Below, in pieces: positions 26,080 through 33,001 of a stretch of 33,001 nucleotides of DNA. The DNA is from Candidatus Agathobaculum merdipullorum (lineage in GTDB: Bacteria > Bacillota > Clostridia > Oscillospirales > Butyricicoccaceae). The notes beneath the pieces were generated by a model. The model made no database searches, was not told the origin of the DNA, and was given only the letters and a program-made list of their open reading frames with translations. Numbering within the stretch: position 1 is the first letter of the stretch; every line of letters starts with the position of its first letter. Location of the stretch: the NCBI GenBank assembly GCA_019115185.1, contig DXDZ01000085.1, positions 1 through 33,001 on the forward strand, read 5' to 3'. The translations under genes and the position numbers were made by a program.

Positions 26080-27453
26080 TTACTTTTTCATGATGTCCTC
26101 GCCGTGTGCGGCGCGTGCCACAATGCCGGACAGGAACAGCAGCGCGATCAGGTTGGGGAATACCATCAGGCCGTTAAACAGGTCGGACAGGTTCCAGACC
26201 AGATCGACCTTGAGCGCCGAGCCAATGACGATGCACACAACGACAATCGCGGCATAGATCTTGGTGGCACCCTGACCAAACAGGGCCTTGACGTTGATCT
26301 CACCAAAGAAATACCAGCCGATGATAGTCGAGAATGCGAAGAACAGCATGCAGATCGCAACAAAGGCGTTGCCGAATGAGCCGAGCGCGAAGTTGAATGC
26401 CGCCTGCGCCAGCGCCGTGCCTTGCAGCGCACCGGGTACGCCCGCCTGCAGCTGGCCGGAGGTCAGGATAACCAGCGCGGTCAGCGTCAGCACGATAAAG
26501 GTGTCGATAAATACGGAAACAATGGCGATTTCGCCCTGATCCTGCGGCTTTTCGACCTTTGCCAGCGCGTGTGCGTGCGGGGTCGAGCCCATGCCGGCTT
26601 CGTTGGAGAACAGGCCGCGCGCCACGCCGTAACGCATGGCCTCGCGTACTGTAATGCCGACTGCGCCGCCGAGGATGGCCTGCGGGTCAAACGCCGCAAC
26701 AAAGATCGAGCGGAATGCGGGGATAATCGCCGCATGGTTGATGCACAGAATGATAATGCAGCCGAGCATGTAAAAGCCCGCCATAATGGGCACAATCTTC
26801 TCGGTGAATGCCGCGATGCGGCCAACGCCGCCGAGGAAAATGAACGCCGCGATGATTGCGCAGATCACGCCGATGATGCGCTTGTCCACGCCGAAGGCGT
26901 TCTGGAATGCTTCGCTGATCGAGTTGGCCTGCACCATGTTGCCGGTGAAGCCGAGCGCAAAGATAATCGCAATCGAGAAGAAAACCGCGAGGAACTTGCC
27001 GAAGCCGCCGGTAAAGCGTGCACGGATGTAGTAGATCGGGCCGCCGGTCACATGGCCCGACTGGTCCACTGTCTTATACTTCTGCGCCAGCACCGCCTCG
27101 CCGTAGATGGTGGACATGCCGAAGAACGCGGAAAGCCACATCCAGAAGATGGCGCCCGGGCCGCCGGAATAGAGCGCGGTCGCTGCGCCTGCGATGTTGC
27201 CCGTGCCGACCTGCGCCGCGATGGCGGTGGTCAGCGCCTGGAACGGACTCATGCCGTCCTTGCCCGCTTTTTCACCATTGAGCGAGAAGTGGCCGAACAG
27301 CCGCTTCCAGCCTGCACCAAACTTGCGCACCTGCACAAAGCGCGTGCGGATGGTGAAGATGATGCCCGTGCCTACCAGCAGATACAGCAGTACGCTGTTC
27401 CACACGATGTCGTTGATCTTGGAAACAAGATCGGCCAGTTGATCCATTGACAT
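26080..27453 (-). CDS. AGCS-family sodium:glycine/alanine symporter under glycine riboswitch control
   Basis: This 457-residue membrane symporter starts MSMDQLADLVSKINDIVWNS at 27453 behind AAAGGGG; the frame extends into the riboswitch but cannot start there. Family segments are TRFVQVRKFGAGWKRLFG, AAQVGTGNIAGAATALYSGG, GVARGLFSNEAGMGSTPHAHA and FFAFSTIIGWYFFGEI. The tandem glycine riboswitch upstream identifies glycine as the likely substrate or signal. It differs in length and regulation from the AGCS gene at 14647-16044, so they are not a recent duplicate. Confidence 0.95.
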   Translation of the reverse strand: MSMDQLADLVSKINDIVWNSVLLYLLVGTGIIFTIRTRFVQVRKFGAGWKRLFGHFSLNGEKAGKDGMSPFQALTTAIAAQVGTGNIAGAATALYSGGPGAIFWMWLSAFFGMSTIYGEAVLAQKYKTVDQSGHVTGGPIYYIRARFTGGFGKFLAVFFSIAIIFALGFTGNMVQANSISEAFQNAFGVDKRIIGVICAIIAAFIFLGGVGRIAAFTEKIVPIMAGFYMLGCIIILCINHAAIIPAFRSIFVAAFDPQAILGGAVGITVREAMRYGVARGLFSNEAGMGSTPHAHALAKVEKPQDQGEIAIVSVFIDTFIVLTLTALVILTSGQLQAGVPGALQGTALAQAAFNFALGSFGNAFVAICMLFFAFSTIIGWYFFGEINVKALFGQGATKIYAAIVVVCIVIGSALKVDLVWNLSDLFNGLMVFPNLIALLFLSGIVARAAHGEDIMKK

Positions 27454-27493
27454 TGTTTTCTTTACCCCTTTTCTGTGTTTGCGGCAAACAAAA

Positions 27494-27524
27494 AGAGCCA
27501 GAACCCCTTTTGAGGTCTGACTCT
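27494..27524 (-). terminator. Expression-platform hairpin downstream of the glycine riboswitch
   Basis: On the minus strand AGAGTCAGACC pairs with GGTTCTGGCTCT (one mismatch) and is followed by TTTTTG. A second small stem, AGCGC/GCGCT at 27563-27579, is followed by seven T. Either could be the ligand-controlled terminator. Confidence 0.7.
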
Positions 27525-27588
27525 GAAAGAACGGCCGGACAACGCGGCGGAAAACGAAAAAAAGCGCCCGCCCTGCGCTGTGGTTCGC

Positions 27589-27795
27589 ACTCTGTACTTT
27601 TGCCTGAGAGATTGGCGCGCGGTTCCCCTCCGCCACGCTTTGCACCTTCGGCAGCTCCCTTCGGAGCGTTCTCCAGAGTCACATCCATTTACAGTCCCCA
27701 TCCGGAAAATCCGGACGCCTGAGAGTTTTGCTCCTTCGGCAAGCCAGACGGCTTTTTCCTGCAAACTTCGTTTGTCGCTGTATGCTCTTTAGGAT
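27589..27795 (-). ncRNA. Tandem glycine riboswitch
   Basis: On the minus strand two aptamer-like cores follow one another. The first (about 27795-27682) has GCCGAAGGAGCAAAACTCTC, then AGGC and a closing GGGGACTGTA. The second (about 27681-27589) has GACTCTGGAGA, CCGAAGGGAGCTGCCGAAGG, and AATCTCTCAGGCAAAAGTAC followed by AGAGT. These are the conserved GGAGA, CCGAAGG, CTCTCAGGCAAA and GGACAGAG elements of the glycine riboswitch. Glycine binding controls transcription into the symporter gene. Boundaries are approximate. Confidence 0.92.
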
Positions 27796-27798
27796 ACC

Positions 27799-27827
27799 AG
27801 TGTATCATCCCATACGGATGCTGTCAA
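27799..27827 (-). promoter_or_regulatory. Promoter of the glycine riboswitch/symporter transcript
   Basis: On the minus strand TTGACA (27822-27827), a 17-bp spacer and TACACT (27799-27804) lie directly before the first aptamer. Confidence 0.8.
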
Positions 27828-27931
27828 GTAGTATCCATTTTCGTCGTTTACCGACAGTTCATCTGTTTCTTGACAAGCTATGCTATAATATAAAGGTTAA
27901 AGAATTGATTTCCGAAAGGAGGAACATCAAC

Positions 27932-29683
27932 ATGAACGATGCCTTGCAGCGTCTGCTGGATACGCTGACGGCCTTTTTGGCGGAAAATCCGCTGGTCGGC
28001 GCATGGTACACAACCGTGGTGCGGTTTGTGTTCCCGATCCTTGCGCTGATGATTCTGGTCGGTGCGATCCACTCGCTCTGGAAGGTCAAGCACCCGGACG
28101 AGGTATGGGGCTATCTGGCGATGGCAAACGGCGTGCGCCTGCCCATCACCCACTGGGAAAACATCATCGGCCGCGCGCCCTCGTGCGATGTGCAGATCGA
28201 GTATCCTTCGGTCTCGCGGCAGCATGCCGCCCTGATCCGCGAGGATGACGGCAGCTGGACGGTGTATGACCTCGGCTCCAAGGGAGGCGTAACGGTCAAC
28301 GACCTGCCGGTGGATGAGTATGCGGTGGTCGAGGACGGAGACACGGTCGCCTTTGGCGGCATTCCGACCATGCTGGTACCCATCTCGGTGGAGGAAAAGC
28401 GCGAGCAAATGGTCGAGCGCCGCATGGAGGGCCGTCCGGCGGGCATGTGGGGTTCGCTGGTGCTGCTGACGCTGTTTCAGGTGCTGACCTCTTTGCAGCT
28501 GATTATTGCGGCAGGGGACGAGGCAACCGTCACCATTCCGATGACCTTTCTGGTGCTGACGCTTGTGTGCTGGGGCTATTTTATCATCCTGCGCTCGTTC
28601 CGACGCATCGGCTTTGAGATGGAAACGATTGCGTTTTTCCTATGTACGCTGTCGCTGGCTGTCACCGGCTCCAAGGTGCCGGAGGAGATGCCAAAACAGT
28701 TGATTGCGATTTTGATGGGCCTTGCGATCTTCCTTATCCTCGGCTTTTTCCTGCGCGACTTGACGCGCGCGCAGAAGGTGCGCGTGTTCATGGGCGCGGC
28801 GGCGGTCGGCCTGCTGGTCATCACGCTGCTGATCGGTTCGAGTCAGGGCGGCGCGAAGGCGTGGCTGCGGCTTGGGCCGTTGTCCCTGCAAACCTCGGAG
28901 ATCGCCAAGATATGCTACATCTTCGCGGGTGCGGCAACGCTTGACCGCCTGTTCAACAAGCGCAACCTGTGGATGTTCATTGGTCTGACCGGCATCTGCG
29001 GCGGCTGCCTTGCGCTGCAAAACGACTTCGGTACCGCGCTGGTGTTCTTTGTGACCTTCCTTGTCATTGCATTCCTGCGATCGGGCGATTTTGCTGTGCT
29101 CGGCCTGATCTGTGCGGGCTGCTTCGGCGGCGGCATGGTCATGCTGACCGTCAAGCCGCACGTTGCCGCGCGTTTCGCTTCGTGGGGTCACATCTGGGAA
29201 GATGTGTATGACGCGGGCTTCCAGCAGACCCATACGCTGACCGCAGCCGCATCGGGCGGCATGATCGGCGTGGGCGCGGGCAAGGGCTGGCTGAGCGGCC
29301 TGCCCGCGGCGGACACCGATATCGTGTTCGGTATGCTGTGCGAGGAATGGGGCCTGATTATCGCGGTGCTGACCATCCTGTGCATCATCACGCTGGCCGT
29401 GTTCGCGGTGCGCGCATGCCGCGCGGGCCGGTCGAGCTTCTATACGATCGCGGCCTGTGCCGCGACCAGTCTGCTCGTGTTCCAGACCTGCCTGAACGTG
29501 TTCGGCGCGGTCGATATCCTGCCGTTTACGGGCGTGACCCTGCCCTTTGTCTCGAACGGCGGCTCGTCCATGCTGTCGGCATGGGGCATGCTTGCCTTCC
29601 TCAAGGCGACCGATACGCGGCAGAATGCGTCCTTTGCGGTCAAGCTGCCCTCGCGGCGCGAACTGCGCGGGGAGGTGGACTAA
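27932..29683 (+). CDS. FHA-domain / SEDS (FtsW-RodA-SpoVE) fusion protein
   Basis: This 583-residue protein joins three parts. An N-terminal membrane helix spans residues about 27-47. An FHA domain follows at about 66-150 (IIGRAPSCDVQI, VSRQHAALIRED, GSKGGVTVNDLPV). About ten membrane segments then form a SEDS glycosyltransferase. SEDS signatures are LQNDFGTALVFF, the TDIVFGMLCEEWG motif with Asp463 at the expected catalytic Asp, and FTGVTLPFVSNGGSS. SEDS proteins polymerise lipid II with a partner class B PBP, and FHA domains bind phosphothreonine, so control by a Ser/Thr kinase is inferred. The start at 27932 has AAAGGAGG. The partner PBP begins directly after the stop. Confidence 0.93.
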   Translation: MNDALQRLLDTLTAFLAENPLVGAWYTTVVRFVFPILALMILVGAIHSLWKVKHPDEVWGYLAMANGVRLPITHWENIIGRAPSCDVQIEYPSVSRQHAALIREDDGSWTVYDLGSKGGVTVNDLPVDEYAVVEDGDTVAFGGIPTMLVPISVEEKREQMVERRMEGRPAGMWGSLVLLTLFQVLTSLQLIIAAGDEATVTIPMTFLVLTLVCWGYFIILRSFRRIGFEMETIAFFLCTLSLAVTGSKVPEEMPKQLIAILMGLAIFLILGFFLRDLTRAQKVRVFMGAAAVGLLVITLLIGSSQGGAKAWLRLGPLSLQTSEIAKICYIFAGAATLDRLFNKRNLWMFIGLTGICGGCLALQNDFGTALVFFVTFLVIAFLRSGDFAVLGLICAGCFGGGMVMLTVKPHVAARFASWGHIWEDVYDAGFQQTHTLTAAASGGMIGVGAGKGWLSGLPAADTDIVFGMLCEEWGLIIAVLTILCIITLAVFAVRACRAGRSSFYTIAACAATSLLVFQTCLNVFGAVDILPFTGVTLPFVSNGGSSMLSAWGMLAFLKATDTRQNASFAVKLPSRRELRGEVD

Positions 29684-31057
29684 ATGCGGAAAATCGAAAA
29701 ACGCGGTGTGTTCTGCCTGATCTTGGCGGCGCTGCTCGGCCTCGGACTGGCTGTTTTCTGCTTCCAGTTTGTTGTAGACGGGGGCGACTGGGCCTCCTAT
29801 CCCTATAACCGGCATCTGTACAGCAATTCCGGTCAGCTCAAGGGCGGCACCATCCTGGATCGGGACGGCGATGTGCTCTCCACGCTGGACGAGAACGGCA
29901 ACCGCACCTATTATCCGGACAGCGACATCCGTCGCGCAACGCTGCATGCGGTGGGCGACCCGGCGGGCAACATCGGCGCGGGCGCGCTGACCGCATTTGC
30001 GGATAAGCTGTCCGGCTATAACCTGCTCACCGGCGTGTATTCGCCGCTCGGCACGGGCAACAACTTGTATCTAACCATCGACGCTTACCTCAACAACATC
30101 GCCTATCAGGCGCTGGGCGGGATGCGCGGCACGGTGGGTGTGTATAACTACAAGACGGGTGAGATCCTGTGCATGGTCTCAACCCCGACCTTTGACCCCG
30201 CCGATCCGCCCACCATCGACCCGGAGGACCCGGCTTGGGAAGGCGTTTACGTCAACCGCCTGTTGCTGGCAAACTCGATCCCCGGTTCGATCTTCAAGGT
30301 CGTGACGCTCAACGCGGCGATCGAAAACCTGCCCGACCTGTTTAGCCGTACATGGACTTGCACGGGTTCGGTCGAGATCGGCGGCGACGTAGTTACCTGT
30401 CCGTATGCGCACGGCGAGCAGGACATTGAAGACGCACTCGCTAACTCCTGCAACGGCGTGTTCGGTCAGCTCGCGGTCGAGCTGGGCGGCGACACCATGC
30501 AGAAATACACCGACGCTGCGGGCCTGACCGAGTCGATCAAGGTGGACGGCATCAACACATCCGAGGGTCATTTCAACTTTGATGGCAACGACAACCAGCT
30601 CGCATGGGCGGGCGTCGGTCAGGGCGAAGATACCATGTGCCCGATCAACATGATGCTGTATATGGGTGCGATCGCCAACGGCGGCAAGGCCGCGATGCCG
30701 CGCCTGATCGAAAAAACGACCACGGATTACGGTCTGCCGACCGGCCTGTATTTCGCGCATAAGTCCTCCAAGCTGATCGAGGAGGACACGGCTTCGACCA
30801 TTGCGGATATGATGCACAACAACGTCATTGAAACCTACGGTCAGGACCGTTTCCCGGGTATGGACATCTGCGCGAAGTCCGGCACGGCAGAAGTCGGCGC
30901 GGACCAGACGCCGAACGCCTGGTTCACCGGCTTTTTGCGCGACGAGGCCACGCCCTACGCTTTCATCGTTCTGGTGGAGAACGGCGGCGGCGGTTCGTCG
31001 GTCGCGGGTACGGTAGCCTCCAAGGTGCTGACCGCGGCGGTCGAAAAAGCATACTGA
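29684..31057 (+). CDS. Class B penicillin-binding protein (transpeptidase), SEDS partner
   Basis: This 457-residue protein has one N-terminal membrane anchor (residues about 9-30) and an extracytoplasmic transpeptidase domain. All three active-site motifs are visible: Ser202-Ile-Phe-Lys205 (PGSIFK), Ser255-Cys-Asn257 (NSCN) and Lys398-Ser-Gly (AKSGTAE). The dimerisation region before them is short, as in PbpA-like enzymes. It crosslinks peptidoglycan. The gene begins on the base after the SEDS gene's stop, so the pair is translationally coupled. The order FHA, SEDS, PBP recalls the fhaB-rodA-pbpA order of actinobacteria. Whether it serves elongation, division or sporulation is not clear. Confidence 0.95.
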   Translation: MRKIEKRGVFCLILAALLGLGLAVFCFQFVVDGGDWASYPYNRHLYSNSGQLKGGTILDRDGDVLSTLDENGNRTYYPDSDIRRATLHAVGDPAGNIGAGALTAFADKLSGYNLLTGVYSPLGTGNNLYLTIDAYLNNIAYQALGGMRGTVGVYNYKTGEILCMVSTPTFDPADPPTIDPEDPAWEGVYVNRLLLANSIPGSIFKVVTLNAAIENLPDLFSRTWTCTGSVEIGGDVVTCPYAHGEQDIEDALANSCNGVFGQLAVELGGDTMQKYTDAAGLTESIKVDGINTSEGHFNFDGNDNQLAWAGVGQGEDTMCPINMMLYMGAIANGGKAAMPRLIEKTTTDYGLPTGLYFAHKSSKLIEEDTASTIADMMHNNVIETYGQDRFPGMDICAKSGTAEVGADQTPNAWFTGFLRDEATPYAFIVLVENGGGGSSVAGTVASKVLTAAVEKAY

Positions 31058-31061
31058 TAAA

Positions 31062-31098
31062 AAAACGGCTTCCTTCCTTTTCGGAAGGGAGTCGTTTT
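31062..31098. terminator. Terminator between the PBP gene and the convergent dus gene
   Basis: AAAACGGCTTCCTTCC (31062-31077) pairs, with two wobble pairs, with 31083-31098, which ends in TTTT. A and T tracts on both ends make it bidirectional. Confidence 0.85.
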
Positions 31099-31106
31099 GC
31101 GTATGG

Positions 31107-32075
31107 TCATGCCGGGCGGAACCAGCCGGGGACGATGTCGTCCCTCACCGCAAGGTCGCGGAAAACAGCTGCCGCCGCGTCCTCATAGGCGCGCGGCGTG
31201 GTGGCTTTCCGGAGCTGTTTGCCGTGCTTTTCGCTGTTTTCAAACAGGTTCAGATGATAGAACCAGATCTCTTTCATGCGCAGCATGGCGATGCGCGCGT
31301 CGCCAAAGGCTTCGCAGTAGCGCGCATACAGCGCATCGTGAAAGGCGCGCAGCGTGTCGCGGTCCGCGCGCGGGCCGCCCCGCAGGCGCGTGACGAGCGA
31401 TGGGTCTCCGATCAGCCCGCGCCCGATCATCACGGCGGGCAGGTCAGGATAACGCGCGGCGACCGCCTGCGCGTCGGCTTCCGTCACCACATCTCCGTTA
31501 TAGCACACCGGCATGCGGCAGCGGGGCAGGGCAGAGGCGAAGTCCGCTTCGCGCACCGTGCCCTTATAGAAATCCTGCCGCACGCGCGGATGGATGGTCA
31601 GTTCTGCAATCGGATAACGGTTGTAAATTTCGAGCAGACGGTCAAACTCCGCCGGATCGTGCATTCCCAGCCGCGTTTTGATGGAAATACGCGCATGCGT
31701 AGCGGAAAAGACCGCGTCAAGGAAGCGGTCGAGCGCGTCCGGGTCACTGAGAAAACCTGCGCCCTTACCCTTGGCCGTCACTGTGCCGGACGGACAGCCG
31801 AGGTTGAGGTTGACCTCCGCGTAGCCCATATCAGCCAGCGCGTTTGCCGCCCAGATGCAGTCCGCGGCGGATTTGGTCAGCAGCTGCGGCACCGCAGGCA
31901 CGCCCGCATTGACCTCGGGTGCAATGTCGCGCTTTTGGCGCGGGGTGAAGCGCTCGGTGGTGGTCGGGGTGATAAACGGCATAAAATATTTGTCAATCCC
32001 CGGGAAATATTCGTGGTGCGTGCGGCGGTAGACCGCGCCGGTCACGCCCTCCATCGGGGCAAAATAGTAACGCAT
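31107..32075 (-). CDS. tRNA-dihydrouridine synthase family protein
   Basis: This 322-residue FMN-dependent enzyme reduces specific uridines in tRNA. The protein starts MRYYFAPMEGVTGAVYRRTH and carries the Dus signature NLNLGCPSGTVTAKGKGAGF with catalytic Cys94, the FMN-binding TIHPRVRQDFYKG and CYNGDVVTEADA. The ATG at 32075 has GAGG seven bases upstream, better than the in-frame TTG at 32081. It has its own promoter (32108-32136). Which tRNA position it modifies is not evident. Confidence 0.95.
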   Translation of the reverse strand: MRYYFAPMEGVTGAVYRRTHHEYFPGIDKYFMPFITPTTTERFTPRQKRDIAPEVNAGVPAVPQLLTKSAADCIWAANALADMGYAEVNLNLGCPSGTVTAKGKGAGFLSDPDALDRFLDAVFSATHARISIKTRLGMHDPAEFDRLLEIYNRYPIAELTIHPRVRQDFYKGTVREADFASALPRCRMPVCYNGDVVTEADAQAVAARYPDLPAVMIGRGLIGDPSLVTRLRGGPRADRDTLRAFHDALYARYCEAFGDARIAMLRMKEIWFYHLNLFENSEKHGKQLRKATTPRAYEDAAAAVFRDLAVRDDIVPGWFRPA

Positions 32076-32107
32076 GGGCAAACCTCGTTCTTTTTGTTCT
32101 GCTGTCT

Positions 32108-32136
32108 ATTATACCGGGGTTTGCGCGCGTTCGCAA
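32108..32136 (-). promoter_or_regulatory. Promoter of the dus gene
   Basis: On the minus strand TTGCGA (32131-32136), a 17-bp spacer and a perfect TATAAT (32108-32113). Confidence 0.75.
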
Positions 32137-32143
32137 GAGCGGG

Positions 32144-32509
32144 TCAGGAGCGGGATTTGGGCTTTGCCAGCAGCGCAAACAGGCAGCCGAACACGATCGC
32201 CGCCGCGATACCGCCCGCCGCGCCCGTTACGCCGCCGGTGAACGCGCCCAGCAGTCCGCTTTCCGCCACAGCTTTGGCAACGCCTTTGGCCAGCGAATAG
32301 CCGAAGCCCAAAAGGGGAATGGTCGCGCCTGCGCCCGCATAATCCACAACTGGCTGGTACAGCCCAAAGGCTTGCAGTGCCACGCCCAGCACGACCAGAC
32401 TGACCAGAATGCGCGCGGGGGTCAGCTTGGTTTTGTCAATGAAAATTTGACAGATCGCGCAGATCGAGCCGCCCACCCAGAAGGCGTTTACATATTCCAT
32501 CCAGTTCAT
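32144..32509 (-). CDS. spoVAE: Stage V sporulation protein AE (SpoVAE)
   Basis: This 121-residue membrane protein of the SpoVAC/SpoVAE family starts MNWMEYVNAFWVGGSICAIC and has about four hydrophobic segments with the family glycine-rich stretch GAGATIPLLGFGYSLAKGV. SpoVA proteins form the channel that moves Ca-dipicolinic acid into the developing spore and out at germination. The ATG at 32509 has GGAG six bases upstream and overlaps the spoVAD stop (ATGA). A longer frame starting further up lies inside spoVAD and is not real. Confidence 0.94.
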   Translation of the reverse strand: MNWMEYVNAFWVGGSICAICQIFIDKTKLTPARILVSLVVLGVALQAFGLYQPVVDYAGAGATIPLLGFGYSLAKGVAKAVAESGLLGAFTGGVTGAAGGIAAAIVFGCLFALLAKPKSRS

Positions 32510-33001
32510 GCGTCGCTCCTTTCGATCACGACCGCATGGCAGATGCCTGCGATCGGCTGCCCCTGCTGCACCGAGGTCGGGCTCATCATCGCGCCCGTGC
32601 CCGCGAACACCAGCCGCCGGATTTTGCCGGCCTGCATGTCGCGCAGCAGCGGCCCGCACAGCACCGCCGCCGAACAGCCGCAGCCAGATCCGCCTGCGTG
32701 CGCGTCCTGTTCGTCGCCAAAGAGCAGACTGCCGCAGTCCGAGTAAACAGGGGAGAGGTCGATGCCGTCCGTGCGCAGGAGCGTGAGCAGCAGGTCCGCG
32801 CCGACGTGACCAAGATCGCCGGTTACAATGCAGTCAAAGTCGGTCGGCTGCGCGCCGAGGTCGGACAGTAGGGTAGAGAGCGTGTCATAGGCCGCGGGGG
32901 CCATTGCCGCGCCCATGTTGTTTGCATCCTTGACACCAAGCTAGATCATTTTGCCGAACAGCACATGCGTCACCCGGATGCGGCCGGTGCCTTGTGCACC
33001 C
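32506..33001 (-). CDS. spoVAD: Stage V sporulation protein AD (SpoVAD), partial at the right edge, with an in-frame TAG
   Basis: Only the C-terminal part is inside the window. It has the thiolase-like SpoVAD features NNMGAAMAPAAYDTL, IVTGDLGHVG, SDCGSLLF and HAGGSGCGCSAAVLCGPLL, ending AVVIERSDA. SpoVAD binds dipicolinic acid during uptake into spores. The frame is open to the edge (THVLFGKMI), then TAG at 32941-32943, then LGVKDANNMG. Relatives read GK(I/V).(E/D)LG(V/I) here, so TAG probably replaces GAG (Glu). Apart from that codon the sequence looks functional. Its stop overlaps the spoVAE start, as usual for the operon. Confidence 0.85.

Overview
The window looks like a spore-forming, high-GC member of the Clostridia, probably Oscillospirales (family-level placement is inference). 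Supporting signs are a spoVAD/spoVAE operon, Shine-Dalgarno-led genes with frequent TTG/GTG starts, a PyrR-type pyrimidine operon, a glycine riboswitch, desulfoferrodoxin (anaerobe oxygen defence) and an SLH-anchored surface protein. Core genes are GC-rich; parts of the left third are visibly AT-rich.

Left region (1 to about 9750) is accessory. It holds the 5' part of a MobA/MobL (MobQ) relaxase with its DUF3847 partner, a plausible oriT, a very large BspA-LRR/SLH surface protein, a small serine recombinase beside a 43-bp near-palindrome that overlaps the surface-protein promoter, two HTH regulators, an AT-rich orphan gene, and a frameshifted HsdR-like fragment. A strong bidirectional hairpin near 9700-9747 separates it from the core genome.

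Core region (9845-33001). A leftward block carries desulfoferrodoxin, a dCMP deaminase-like protein, an orphan ABC ATPase, a MATE transporter, an NhaC antiporter and an AGCS symporter. A rightward queuosine-salvage-like pair (radical SAM + YhhQ) follows, then the pyrimidine genes pyrR-pyrF-carA-carB under a PyrR-type attenuator, leftward brnQ, and a second AGCS symporter behind a tandem glycine riboswitch. Next come a divergent FHA-SEDS fusion with its class B PBP, a tRNA-dihydrouridine synthase, and spoVAE/spoVAD running off the right edge.

Two observations stand out. (1) Three intergenic regions (16168-16325, 19897-20048, 24390-24557) carry chains of adjacent hairpins. Linkers and loops are shared between copies while the stems differ by compensating changes, as expected of a structured RNA or repeat family that I do not recognise. 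(2) Three otherwise intact conserved genes (carB, the MATE gene, spoVAD) each contain one in-frame TAA/TAG. At carB and spoVAD a Glu codon is expected, so each can be explained by a single G-to-T change; at the MATE gene Glu, Gln or Lys are all possible. This could mean G:C-to-T:A mutation or damage, assembly error, or readthrough.
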